Of a stretch of DNA of 48,748 nt, positions 18,405 through 26,475 are shown piece by piece. Source of the stretch: Pseudoflavonifractor sp. (GTDB taxonomy: Bacteria > Bacteroidota > Bacteroidia > Bacteroidales > Muribaculaceae); the NCBI GenBank assembly GCA_023667145.1, contig JAMPAQ010000004.1, positions 1 to 48,748 of the forward strand, in the 5' to 3' direction. The position numbers and the translations under genes are program-made. The notes under the pieces were generated by a model. It was not told where the DNA came from. It made no database searches and saw only the letters and a program-made list of their open reading frames with translations. Position 1 is the first letter of the stretch. Each line of letters opens with the position of its first letter.

Positions 18405-19233
18405 ATGAAAAAATTTGTTTGTGCCGTCATCTCTATGATGGCTTTAGTTCTCACATCATGCAGTAGTGAAGATTTACTTCCTGATGAAACAGAGCAAAAA
18501 GTGGTTAACAATGACGAATTTTCTATGATTGTAAGATACAAAGGAAACATCTATAATGTTCCATGTATATTGGAAAATGATTCTCTGATATATCTTGACG
18601 AATCATTTAATGAGTTGTATAATAAAGAGATATCTAATAATCCAAATTTAGCAATATATGCAACAAAAGATGAAAATGGAAATGATGTGATATCTTATTA
18701 TGAGGATGTGAAAACATTGGAAAATGATTTGAATGTTGAGTACATGTCTGAAGATTCAAACTATGGAAGTAGAACATCTCGCTCGTATGTGGGTCGTGCG
18801 ATTCTATATGATGACAGGGGATATGCTGATAGAAATGTAATTCTTGATTTGTATTCCGATGCAAGAATTACAATATTCAGTCTGAAAGAGTATGCGTCAT
18901 TTAATGATAAAACATCATCTATTGAAGTTTATAATTATATGGAGCCTGGGACTACTTATTACATAGGTGATGTTGTTAATGGTGGTAGATATTTTAGAGG
19001 ATCTGAGCTGCGTGCATGTTTGATCTCATATGAGGATACGTATTTCAAGGGAAAGGTCTTATAATTGCGTTAGTGAATACTGGCACTCACCAATGGCTGG
19101 TACAGCGGATTGTCCCCATCAGGATTATAATTTGAAAAATATTGGTTGGAATGATAAAATATCTTCATGTGAATTTCGTGTAATACATGTGGACGATATA
19201 AAAAATGGAAAAGTAGTTCCTCATCAACATTAA
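18405..19233 (+). pseudogene. beta/gamma-crystallin-like lipoprotein, frameshifted
   Basis: The first frame (18405-19064, 219 aa) begins with a lipoprotein signal (MKKFVCAVISMMALVLTSCSS). It continues into a Greek-key domain with FNDKTSS at residues 166-172, an exact fit to the beta/gamma-crystallin calcium motif (N/D)(N/D)xx(S/T)S. A second Greek key starts (ACLISYEDTYFKGK) and is cut by TAA at 19062. The +1 frame then carries its missing half, CVSEYW onward to WNDKISS (19147-19167), a second perfect calcium motif, and ends at 19233. One extra base, probably near 19050-19064, would explain this. It may be a real mutation, a sequencing error or programmed frameshifting. Without the shift the protein would have about 275 residues on the outer membrane or cell surface. 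Confidence 0.72.
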
Positions 19234-19250
19234 TAATTAAATTTGTTTCA

Positions 19251-19670
19251 ATGAAAAGATACATAGGATTTATTCTATTCATGCTGACTATTTGTGGGGT
19301 AGTTTCGTCTTGTTCTGACAAGGAGGATGAGCCTGTGCGTCAAGATTATCTGTCTGGTTCATACACCGATGACCCATCGCTGTGGATGCTGAAGCTGACG
19401 GTCAACGGACGGTCTGTCTCGGGAAAGACTGTCAAGATTGTGTCGCAAGACTACAAGGGTGGCTACATGATGTTGTATGACATAGTACCCGGGTCGAGCA
19501 AGTGCAAGATACCCATCTCGATAGTCTATGACCAGGATAAAGACTGTTATGAGTTCGACGGGGTCTACCGTGGTGACGATGTCAAGACCCCCGTTAAATA
19601 TGACGGAGAAATATCGTTCCCCAACGGCATGGTCTCGACAGCCTATCTCGATCTTGACATCGAATACTGA
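19251..19670 (+). CDS. small lipoprotein, 139 aa
   Basis: A lipoprotein signal is clear (MKRYIGFILFMLTICGVVSSCSD). The mature part is beta-rich: SGSYTDDPSLWMLKLTVNGR, VSGKTVKIVSQDYKGGYMML, and a C-terminal DGEISFPNGM. It recalls calycin-like Bacteroidetes lipoproteins such as DUF4925, but I cannot assign it firmly. It lies 17 bp after the broken crystallin-like gene and is likely cotranscribed with it. Its 3' end is part of a 49-nt sequence repeated downstream at 20559-20607. Confidence 0.7.
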   Translation: MKRYIGFILFMLTICGVVSSCSDKEDEPVRQDYLSGSYTDDPSLWMLKLTVNGRSVSGKTVKIVSQDYKGGYMMLYDIVPGSSKCKIPISIVYDQDKDCYEFDGVYRGDDVKTPVKYDGEISFPNGMVSTAYLDLDIEY

Positions 19671-19747
19671 TTCTGACATAGGACACTGACAACCGTAATA
19701 CTTGAAAATATGAGAATACTTATTGTTTTCCATCCTTGATAATGACC
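19645..19747 (+). repeat. composite junction copy (duplication scar)
   Basis: The left part (19645-19693) matches 20559-20607 at about 44 of 49 positions. The right part (19691-19747) matches 21054-21110, the 5' end of the GH53 gene, with 35 of the first 39 bases identical. The right part includes a dead start: an ATG at 19710, then codons for MRILIVFHP and a stop. It looks like a broken copy of the GH53 start. Confidence 0.75.
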
Positions 19748-19857
19748 TTATTTCTCACATTGGATGGTATACTGTGACACCAAGTAGTTGCTACAATGTC
19801 ATAGTCTGAGTACAAAAATAAGTCTACAGAGAGGTACGGTTGTTGATTTGTTTTGAC

Positions 19858-19865
19858 TACTTTTG
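19858..19865 (+). promoter_or_regulatory. -7 promoter element for the outer-membrane protein gene
   Basis: TACTTTTG matches TAnnTTTG exactly, 40 nt before the ATG. No well-spaced TTTG is seen upstream. Confidence 0.5.
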
Positions 19866-19905
19866 CAATATATAATGTTAAAATGTTTTACAAAAACTAT
19901 TAGTC

Positions 19906-20559
19906 ATGATCAAGAAATTGGTATTATTGGCAGCGGGGGCTGCATGTGTGCTAAGCATTAACGCGCAATCGTTGCGCTGGGGAGTAGAGGGAGGCTTGAA
20001 TCTCTCGCGTCCGCTCAACAGCGACGGGGCAAGAGCGGGGTTTAATGTCGGGGTCAAGGGCGAGCTTGGACTGATATCAGCAACGAGCGGCTTGTATCTC
20101 GATGCGGCGCTCAAACTGTCGTCAAAACCGGCGCGGTTTACCGAAACATACGGTGACGTGATGCCTGACGGTTCTGTCGTCTATGCTACATCCAAGGAAC
20201 ATGATACTCCATATTATCTTGATATTCCGATACACGTGGGTTATAAGTTTGGTGTCGCCCGGTCTGTGAAACTCTTTGCCGCAGTTGGTCCGTATTTTGC
20301 TGCCGGACTTTTCGGCTCCGCCAAGGTTGAGATGGCCGGAATCGGTGGTAAGGACAGAGAAATAAAGATAGACAACTTGTTCAAGGACAACCCTTACGGC
20401 GAGGGACTCAAACGGTTTGATGTGGGACTAAGCGTCCGGATGGGTGCCGAGTTCATCAAGCATGTGCAATTTTCAGTCGGATATGACCTCGGGTTCATAG
20501 AGCTGCAAAACTCATTGTACAACCAAAACATATCTCTCTCAGTCGGCTATATGTTCTAA
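19906..20559 (+). CDS. outer-membrane beta-barrel protein
   Basis: A 217-residue protein with a signal peptide (MIKKLVLLAAGAACVLSINA). It is followed by alternating amphipathic strands rich in Gly and aromatics (WGVEGGLNLSRP, FNVGVKGELG, GLYLDAALKL, YLDIPIHVGYKF) and ends in a C-terminal Phe (SVGYMF). This is the pattern of the PorT/OMP_b-brl family of small Bacteroidetes barrels. Its cargo or function is unknown. A 13-bp hairpin follows. The gene lies inside a block flanked by duplicated sequence. Confidence 0.8.
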   Translation: MIKKLVLLAAGAACVLSINAQSLRWGVEGGLNLSRPLNSDGARAGFNVGVKGELGLISATSGLYLDAALKLSSKPARFTETYGDVMPDGSVVYATSKEHDTPYYLDIPIHVGYKFGVARSVKLFAAVGPYFAAGLFGSAKVEMAGIGGKDREIKIDNLFKDNPYGEGLKRFDVGLSVRMGAEFIKHVQFSVGYDLGFIELQNSLYNQNISLSVGYMF

Positions 20560-20607
20560 TCTCGATCTTGACATCGAGTACTGACTCTGACATGGAAAAC
20601 TGACAAC
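20559..20607 (+). repeat. second copy of the lipoprotein 3'-end repeat
   Basis: This 49-nt segment after the outer-membrane protein gene is about 90 percent identical to 19645-19693, the 3' end of the 139-aa lipoprotein gene and its downstream bases. Here it is no longer part of a gene. Confidence 0.75.
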
Positions 20608-20626
20608 AACTCATAATGATAGGACG

Positions 20627-20665
20627 GCGGGAGCAATCCAACAAGATTTTGAGGATTGCTCCCGC
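20627..20665 (+). terminator. 13-bp hairpin after the outer-membrane protein gene
   Basis: GCGGGAGCAATCC (20627-20639) pairs perfectly with GGATTGCTCCCGC (20653-20665) around a 13-nt loop. AAATTATAG follows, with no T run, so termination is likely but not textbook. Confidence 0.6.
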
Positions 20666-20706
20666 AAATTATAGATATATTGGTGGTGTAGTGTATTATT
20701 TTAGCG

Positions 20707-20714
20707 TATATTTG
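20707..20714 (+). promoter_or_regulatory. -7 promoter element for the 111-aa lipoprotein
   Basis: TATATTTG is an exact TAnnTTTG match. Transcription would begin near 20720, only a few bases before the ATG at 20726, which implies a very short leader. Confidence 0.5.
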
Positions 20715-20725
20715 TGCTTGACAAT

Positions 20726-21061
20726 ATGATGAAATTGGTTTATATCGGATTGGTTATGTTGCTTGCGGGATGTGCTGGCAACCGTCCCGAGGCTCCCGAG
20801 AGGATTCCCGATGAGGAGGTTGCGGCCTATCGTGAGGCTGCTGAAATGATGTCGCGTCATATAGTACTGGAGGACTCGGCATATCATTTCACTATCGGCC
20901 GCGATGCAGCTGTCGACTCCGGGATACCGGGATGCTATTACGACAGGATGGTGCAGGAACTTGAGTATACAAATTACCTCATAAGGGAGAAATACAACAA
21001 GAAAGGCATCAATATTGATTTGTCCGATTATGAGACGGACATAGCATCTGACAAACCATAA
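20726..21061 (+). CDS. small lipoprotein, 111 aa
   Basis: MMKLVYIGLVMLLAGCAGN is a clear lipoprotein signal. The mature part is charged and helical (PDEEVAAYREAAEMM, YYDRMVQELEYTNYLI). I do not recognise a family. The frame is open back to 20714, but that overlaps the promoter, so I use 20726 (20729 is also possible). It ends 11 bp before the GH53 gene and may be cotranscribed with it. Confidence 0.7.
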   Translation: MMKLVYIGLVMLLAGCAGNRPEAPERIPDEEVAAYREAAEMMSRHIVLEDSAYHFTIGRDAAVDSGIPGCYYDRMVQELEYTNYLIREKYNKKGINIDLSDYETDIASDKP

Positions 21062-21110
21062 TACCTGAAAATATGAGAAGATTTATTGTTTTTGCAGCCT
21101 TGATGATGGC
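21054..21110 (+). repeat. intact copy of the GH53 5'-end repeat
   Basis: The true start of the GH53 gene and its upstream bases. The degenerate copy is at 19691-19747. Confidence 0.7.
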
Positions 21111-22317
21111 GTTGCAATCTGCGTTGGCCAAGCACTATGTCGGTGGTGACATATCGCTGCTCCCCGAGTATGAGAAAGCGGGGGCTGTCTACAAGGATCA
21201 TGCCGGCAAGACTATTGCCGACCTGCTCCCGTGGCTCCATGATCAGGGGATGAACGCCATGCGCGTGCGCCTGTTTGTGGCCCCCGACAAGTACACCGGC
21301 AGCGATAAAGACCCCAACGCCTGTCAGGACCTCGACTACATCATCCCGCTATGCAAGCGCATAAAGGAGGACGGATTCGCGCTGATGCTCGACTTCCACT
21401 ACTCCGACACCTGGGCTGACCCCAAGGCGCAGTGGACACCCAAGGACTGGGAATCCCTTACCGACGAGCAACTTTATCAAAAGATATATGACTACACGTC
21501 AGAGACCCTCGCACGGCTGAAGTCAGAGGGCATAGTGCCTGACTTTATTCAGCCGGGCAACGAGATAAGTTACGGTATGCTGTGGGGTCCCGCCGGGACA
21601 AAGACCCCAAAGAAAGCGCTGATGGGCAGCACAGCCAACTGGACTCGACTTGGAAGGCTCTTGACCGAGGCCATCAAGGCGTGCCGCGAGCAGTGTCCCG
21701 ATGCCGGGATAGTGATACACACCGAGCGTGTCTCACAGGTCGATGTGCAGAAGAACTTCTATAATCAGATGAAAAAGCTCAACATCGACTACGATATAAT
21801 AGGTCTTAGCTACTACCCCTATTGGCACGGCGACATGTCGGTGCTCGACCGGGGGCTGACATCGCTTGAGAGCAATTTTCCCGACAAGAGCATCATGATA
21901 GTAGAGACCGGGTATTCCTACAAGTGGGAGGTGCCTGGGACTGACATAGACAATACCGACCGTTGGACCTACTCTGACGCTGGACAGAATGCGTTTGCCC
22001 GCGACCTTGTGACCACCCTTGAGGCCCACAGTGCCGTCAACGGCCTGTTCTGGTGGTGGATGGAGTATAATGCCTACAAGACCAACCTGTCGGGTTGGTA
22101 CAACGCCCCGCTGTTCGACAGTAACAACGGGCGGGCTTGCTCTGCGCTGACGACCATTTGCGGGTTTGCCGACGATGACAGCGCTCTTGACGATATTATT
22201 GCCGACCCGTCGGCCGTAGGCGACGACAGGTGGTACAACCTGATGGGACAGCCTGTCGATCGTCCATCGGCGGGTGTCTACATCCATGATGGCAAGAAGG
22301 TGTTGGTGAGGCCCTGA
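21073..22317 (+). CDS. GH53 arabinogalactan endo-beta-1,4-galactanase
   Basis: GH53 enzymes cut beta-1,4-galactan side chains of pectin (type I arabinogalactan). The 414-residue protein has a signal peptide (MRRFIVFAALMMALQSALA) and a (beta/alpha)8 barrel starting at VGGDISLLPEYE. The general acid is predicted as Glu164 in QPGNEISYG and the nucleophile as Glu278 in MIVETGYSY. The DFHYSDTWADP motif is also typical. The C-terminus (YNLMGQPVDRPSAGVYIHDG) resembles the short sorting-like tails common in Prevotella and Muribaculaceae, which suggests surface delivery. It is not in a visible polysaccharide utilisation locus with SusC/SusD. Confidence 0.93.
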   Translation: MRRFIVFAALMMALQSALAKHYVGGDISLLPEYEKAGAVYKDHAGKTIADLLPWLHDQGMNAMRVRLFVAPDKYTGSDKDPNACQDLDYIIPLCKRIKEDGFALMLDFHYSDTWADPKAQWTPKDWESLTDEQLYQKIYDYTSETLARLKSEGIVPDFIQPGNEISYGMLWGPAGTKTPKKALMGSTANWTRLGRLLTEAIKACREQCPDAGIVIHTERVSQVDVQKNFYNQMKKLNIDYDIIGLSYYPYWHGDMSVLDRGLTSLESNFPDKSIMIVETGYSYKWEVPGTDIDNTDRWTYSDAGQNAFARDLVTTLEAHSAVNGLFWWWMEYNAYKTNLSGWYNAPLFDSNNGRACSALTTICGFADDDSALDDIIADPSAVGDDRWYNLMGQPVDRPSAGVYIHDGKKVLVRP

Positions 22318-22344
22318 CCTTAGGCAGGTCATGAGACCAAAGGA

Positions 22345-22893
22345 CTACAATGGAGAGGCTATGGCTATCGTGGCCTCTCCATTCCTTATATGGGTGAGCC
22401 TGAATGACTGCCCGCGAACCGTGGCGGTAACGGGGTCGGTCATCTCGACCTCCGATATTGTCATGTCTGGATGGCCGGCGGCCTTGAATACGGCCTCCTT
22501 GGCTGTCCACGCGTCGAGTAGCTGAGGCAGGGTGATATAGCGTTCAAGCTCCCGCTGTGTCAGGAACTTGGTGGCGACTCTCACGAGCTGGCGGCGCGGA
22601 AACTCGATGTCGATGCCTACGGGCCGGGGCGAGACCGCGAGGGCTATCATTTCGCGTGCATGTGACAGGGAGATGTTGACATTCCCCGTCTGCGTGGCGG
22701 GAGCGCCATATTGGTCATGGACGAGGTCGATGCCGAGAGCCATCCTCACAATGCCCCGTCCCGCGAGTATCTCGCGGCGGCGGTTGTCCGACCGTGTCTT
22801 GGCCGCGACGGCGATGTCGCTCTCATCGGCATGGCCGATCGCCTCGTCAAACCGCGCTATGTGGATGGTGACATCACCGACAGTCAGTGTCAT
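22345..22893 (-). CDS. 4'-phosphopantetheinyl transferase (Sfp type)
   Basis: PPTases transfer phosphopantetheine from CoA to a Ser of acyl or peptidyl carrier proteins. The 182-residue protein has NISLSHAREMIALAV, the magnesium-binding VGIDIE, and WTAKEAVFKA, the core motifs of the Sfp/AcpT superfamily. It overlaps gldD by 4 bp, so it belongs to the gldE-gldD transcript, an arrangement I associate with other Bacteroidales. The carrier protein is not visible here. Confidence 0.88.
   Translation of the reverse strand: MTLTVGDVTIHIARFDEAIGHADESDIAVAAKTRSDNRRREILAGRGIVRMALGIDLVHDQYGAPATQTGNVNISLSHAREMIALAVSPRPVGIDIEFPRRQLVRVATKFLTQRELERYITLPQLLDAWTAKEAVFKAAGHPDMTISEVEMTDPVTATVRGQSFRLTHIRNGEATIAIASPL
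22349..22383. terminator. shared hairpin between convergent genes
   Basis: AATGGAGAGGC (22349-22359) pairs perfectly with GCCTCTCCATT (22373-22383). It lies in the last codons of the PPTase gene, and the convergent GH53 stop is 31 bp away. It probably ends GH53 transcripts and perhaps both. Confidence 0.55.
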
Positions 22894-23522
22894 GGCTTCG
22901 TGAGGGGGTGTATGCGTCCGAGAGAGTGGACAAGGTCTGACACCACCGCATCGAGCACTGGCCTCATCGAGTCGGTATCCGCCGGCCCGGTGCCGGTAAA
23001 CAGCGCCCCGGTGAGTACGAATGAGGCCGAGTCGGTCGACAGAAACTGTACCGGGGTCACCTTGGCCGCCGGGGTCACCAGTATGGCCGACCCTATACCG
23101 TGGCGATTGCTCATGCGTGATATCTCGGTCGACAGTGAGCCAGCATTGAGGCTCATCCGCTCGACACGGTTGTCGATGACAGCCGGTGCGGTGGCAGGGG
23201 TCACCGGGGTATAGGTGCAGTATAGTGTGGCACCGTAGCGCGGGTAGATGACATTTATCTTGTTGATGGCGTTTGGCTCAGCCTCGTCACCGCGTGTGAC
23301 GGTGGTGGAGCTGTTGACCTCAAACATCACCGGCAGACTGTCCACCGCCACGTAGACGGTGTCGTAGGTGACCACCCGGGGATAGGCCGACGGACGCGGC
23401 ACGGCCACATCGTTGCGGTTGCCGTCACACTCGGTCACGCTAAACGAGAATGCCATGGCGATGGCCCAAAGAGGCAGCATGGTGGCTATCTGGGTCAGCA
23501 GGTTGTGGTGTCGGCGGCTCAT
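22890..23522 (-). CDS. gldD: GldD-like gliding/secretion lipoprotein
   Basis: GldD is a lipoprotein needed for gliding in flavobacteria and kept in many non-gliding Bacteroidales. The 210-residue protein shows the family pattern: PSAYPRVVTYDTV after the signal, INVIYPRYGATLYCTYTPV in the middle, then VQFLSTDSASFVLTGALF and a C-terminal DAVVSDLVHSL. The frame is open to 23624, but the ATG at 23522 overlaps the gldE stop as ATGA. The likely lipid-anchor Cys follows SVTE, and Glu just before the Cys is unusual for a lipobox. Two 4-bp overlaps tie it to gldE and the PPTase. Confidence 0.8.
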   Translation of the reverse strand: MSRRHHNLLTQIATMLPLWAIAMAFSFSVTECDGNRNDVAVPRPSAYPRVVTYDTVYVAVDSLPVMFEVNSSTTVTRGDEAEPNAINKINVIYPRYGATLYCTYTPVTPATAPAVIDNRVERMSLNAGSLSTEISRMSNRHGIGSAILVTPAAKVTPVQFLSTDSASFVLTGALFTGTGPADTDSMRPVLDAVVSDLVHSLGRIHPLTKP

Positions 23523-24898
23523 GGTCGGGTAGTGGTTGGGGTGGGTTGCTGCACGTCGGGCATCACCTTGACGCGCACGCTCGCTATGCGGTGTCTCTCT
23601 ATGTCGAGCACGAGGAAGCGGCATCGGCCATAGACGATGCTCTCCTTCTCCTTGGGGAAGTCACCCTTTATGGCGAGCAACATCCCCGCCAGTGTCTCGC
23701 AGTCCTCGGCCACGGGCAGGTAGTCATCCTCGTCAAGCCCGGTGATCTTGAAGAAGTCATTGAGCAGCGTCTTTCCCTCAAAAATGTATGTGTCGTCGGG
23801 CAGACGCTTGTATCCCGTCTCCTCGTCGTCATACTCGTCGTTGATGTCGCCGACTATCTCCTCAAGCACGTCCTCCATAGTCACGAGACCCTGCGTGCCG
23901 CCAAACTCGTCGATCACTATGGCGAGGTGTATCTTCATGCGTCGGAAGTCCTCCAGCAGGTCATCAATCATGCGTGATTCGGGCACGAAGTATGGCTCTC
24001 GCAACAGCGATTGCCAGCGAAATCCGTCGAGCTTCTTGCCTATGTAGGGGAGCAGGTCGCGGCTATACAGTATACCCTTTATGTTGTCCTGTGTATCCTC
24101 ATATACGGGCATACGCGAGTACCCCTTGTCGAGCACCAGAGCCATCACCTCGTCAAAGTCTGACGTGATGTCAATGTCGATGATGTCGACCCTCGGGGTC
24201 ATGATCTCGGAGGCCGTCGTGTCGCCAAACTTGAGTATACCCTCAAGCATCTCCTTGTCGTCTGGGGTCTTGAGGTCGGTTATCTCAAGGGCGCGACTCA
24301 GCTCGTCGGTCGATATGTTCTCGGCCTTCTTAGTGACGACGCGGTTCACTATCGACGAGCTGTGCACGAGGACTGACGACAGCGGCTTGAACAGCGCCAC
24401 GGCGGCACGAAGCCCGCCGGTGGCCATCGAGGCCCATTGGGTGGTGTAGGTTCGGGCATACAGCTTGGGAAGTATCTCGCCAAACAGCAGGATGATGAAT
24501 GTCAATATGACCGTGTAAAACAGGAAACTGAGTATCTCGGAGCCGGCATGAAACTGGAATATCTGCGAGAAAGCAAAGTTACACAACACGACTATCGTCA
24601 CGTTGACAAGGTTGTTGGTGATTAGTATGGTGGCGAGCAGCCGCTCCGGCATACCGAGCAATTCCCTCACCTTGGCACCCTTGGATCCTTGGTCGAGAGT
24701 CTCACACTGGGCCGGGGTGAGCGAGAAGTATGCTATCTCGCTTCCCGAGACAAATCCTGAGATCAATAGGGCGATTACGGCGAGTATCAGGGCCGTGATG
24801 CTGGCCGCCGATGGTGTGTTGACCGTCAACAGGTCATTGATGGAGGCCAGTATCATCCCCGTCATGGGTGAAGTGGCCGGCAGAGGGTCTATGTCCAA
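23519..24898 (-). CDS. gldE: GldE, CNNM/CorC-type membrane protein with CBS domains
   Basis: A 459-residue protein with a DUF21/CNNM transmembrane domain (hydrophobic helices within about residues 30-200, including GFVSGSEIAYFSL), a CBS pair at about 225-350 (SEIMTPRVDI, GYSRMPVYED, LVTMEDVLEEIVGDI), and a CorC_HlyC domain near the C-terminus. The family includes magnesium/cobalt efflux proteins. GldE assists GldD function in flavobacteria. Gene order gldE-gldD supports the name. Confidence 0.85.
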   Translation of the reverse strand: MDIDPLPATSPMTGMILASINDLLTVNTPSAASITALILAVIALLISGFVSGSEIAYFSLTPAQCETLDQGSKGAKVRELLGMPERLLATILITNNLVNVTIVVLCNFAFSQIFQFHAGSEILSFLFYTVILTFIILLFGEILPKLYARTYTTQWASMATGGLRAAVALFKPLSSVLVHSSSIVNRVVTKKAENISTDELSRALEITDLKTPDDKEMLEGILKFGDTTASEIMTPRVDIIDIDITSDFDEVMALVLDKGYSRMPVYEDTQDNIKGILYSRDLLPYIGKKLDGFRWQSLLREPYFVPESRMIDDLLEDFRRMKIHLAIVIDEFGGTQGLVTMEDVLEEIVGDINDEYDDEETGYKRLPDDTYIFEGKTLLNDFFKITGLDEDDYLPVAEDCETLAGMLLAIKGDFPKEKESIVYGRCRFLVLDIERHRIASVRVKVMPDVQQPTPTTTRP

Positions 24899-24973
24899 TT
24901 TTATGTTTGTTAGTTATACAATCACATGGGGCCATCGTGTGCCCGGGTGTGGCGCATAATCCGATACGCGCCG

Positions 24974-24981
24974 CAAATTTA
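24974..24981 (-). promoter_or_regulatory. -7 promoter element for gldE-gldD-PPTase
   Basis: On the minus strand TAAATTTG matches TAnnTTTG exactly, about 75 nt upstream of the gldE ATG. It lies in the only sizeable gap between the MATE gene and gldE. No TTTG is seen at the expected -33 distance. Confidence 0.5.
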
Positions 24982-25021
24982 GCAAAAAATCCTCATATAC
25001 CACTATATAGCAGTCATAATG

Positions 25022-26464
25022 TCATGCCACGGCATTCAATTTAGATGCTATGGTGGAATAGCGGCGCAGCCAGTTCTTGCTATACAGCCGCCACAGGAAT
25101 ATGGCGCCACGGAAACACAGCTCGACACACATCGCTATCCACACCCCTTTGAGACCGAGAATGGGGGCGAGGATGGCTGCGAGGGTGAGTCTGACAGCCC
25201 AGATGCTTCCAAGGTTCATGCAGCTTGGTATCAGGGTATCACCGGCACCGACAAAGGCTCCGTAGGCCACAATCGCGGCGGCAAACATCGGTTCGGCCCA
25301 CGCTTCGATGCGCAGTGACATGACTCCGAGCTGTCTCACCTCGATGTCGGGGGTGAAGAACGACATCATCAGCGGCGCGGCAAAGTACATGACTATCCCC
25401 ATCAACGTCATGACCACCATGCCCGAGTAGACCGTGATATGTGCGAATCGTCGCGTGAGATCTATGCGCTTGGCTCCGAGGCTCTGTCCCACGAGGGTTG
25501 TCGCCGCCTCCCCGATGCCGTAGCCGGGCATGTAGCATAGGCTCTCGGCGGTGATGGCAAAGGCATTAGCCGCTATGGCCAGCGTCCCGAGCGGTGTAAC
25601 GATGGTCGTCACGAGTATCTGGGCCCCGCACATGATGACATGCTCTGCTGCCACGGGCAAGCCTATGCGTGCCGACTTGTCGAGGGTGACGCGCCGGGGA
25701 ATGAAGCTGCCCCGCGACCCGCGCATGTTGAGTTGGGGAGATCGGCGCCACAGATACCACACCATCGCTATACCCGTGACGAGTTCGGCAAGTACGGTGC
25801 CTATCGCCGCGCCGGCTACCCCTAAGCCCGCGCCGGGTATGGTCACGCCCCACATGTCACGGCTCGGGAAAATCAACAGGGCGTTAAACACCACGTCGAG
25901 CACACACATCACCACATTGAGCAGTCCCGGCATGAACATGTTGCCGCTGCATCTCAAGACGGCTCCGGCAAGGTAGCTCATCTGGAAGACCGGGAGCGAG
26001 AGGGAGAAGATGAAGAAGTAACTTGACGCATCAGCCGCGATTGTCTCATCTCCGCCGAGCCACCGTGGCAGACTGCCACTGATCACGCACCCTGTCAACA
26101 TGAGCAGCAGGCTGAACAGGAGGGTGGCCGTCAAGGCTTGACGTACTACGCGTTGTGCGCTATCCTTGCGTCCAGCCCCGATCAGATGGGCGATTTGTAC
26201 CGAAAATCCTGTGGCTGCGGCTGAGCATAACCCCCAGAATAGCCATGTCGTCGTCGATATAAGTCCTATCGAGGCCGACGGCCCGGCTCCGAGACTGCCT
26301 ACCATCGCTGCGTCAATATACTGCATGATGATAGCCGATACCTGAGCCATGATTGAGGGTATACTGAGCAAGACCGTCAGACGCAGTTGGTCTCGCAGCG
26401 TCATCGGCCGGCCATCGCGTATCAGCGACAGCAACGCGTCAGAGTCCTTTATCTTTGATATCAA
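25022..26464 (-). CDS. MATE-family efflux transporter
   Basis: A 480-residue integral membrane protein with about twelve hydrophobic segments in two similar halves. Examples are LLSIPSIMAQVSAIIMQYID near the N-terminus and GIGEAATTLVGQSLGAKRID after the second-half start, both typical MATE blocks. Such transporters export cationic drugs, metabolites or polysaccharide precursors by Na+ or H+ antiport. The substrate is unknown. It begins only 11 bp after the ftsZ stop on the same strand, so it is probably read from the dcw transcript. Confidence 0.9.
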   Translation of the reverse strand: MISKIKDSDALLSLIRDGRPMTLRDQLRLTVLLSIPSIMAQVSAIIMQYIDAAMVGSLGAGPSASIGLISTTTWLFWGLCSAAATGFSVQIAHLIGAGRKDSAQRVVRQALTATLLFSLLLMLTGCVISGSLPRWLGGDETIAADASSYFFIFSLSLPVFQMSYLAGAVLRCSGNMFMPGLLNVVMCVLDVVFNALLIFPSRDMWGVTIPGAGLGVAGAAIGTVLAELVTGIAMVWYLWRRSPQLNMRGSRGSFIPRRVTLDKSARIGLPVAAEHVIMCGAQILVTTIVTPLGTLAIAANAFAITAESLCYMPGYGIGEAATTLVGQSLGAKRIDLTRRFAHITVYSGMVVMTLMGIVMYFAAPLMMSFFTPDIEVRQLGVMSLRIEAWAEPMFAAAIVAYGAFVGAGDTLIPSCMNLGSIWAVRLTLAAILAPILGLKGVWIAMCVELCFRGAIFLWRLYSKNWLRRYSTIASKLNAVA

Positions 26465-26475
26465 ACCGTCGTCTG

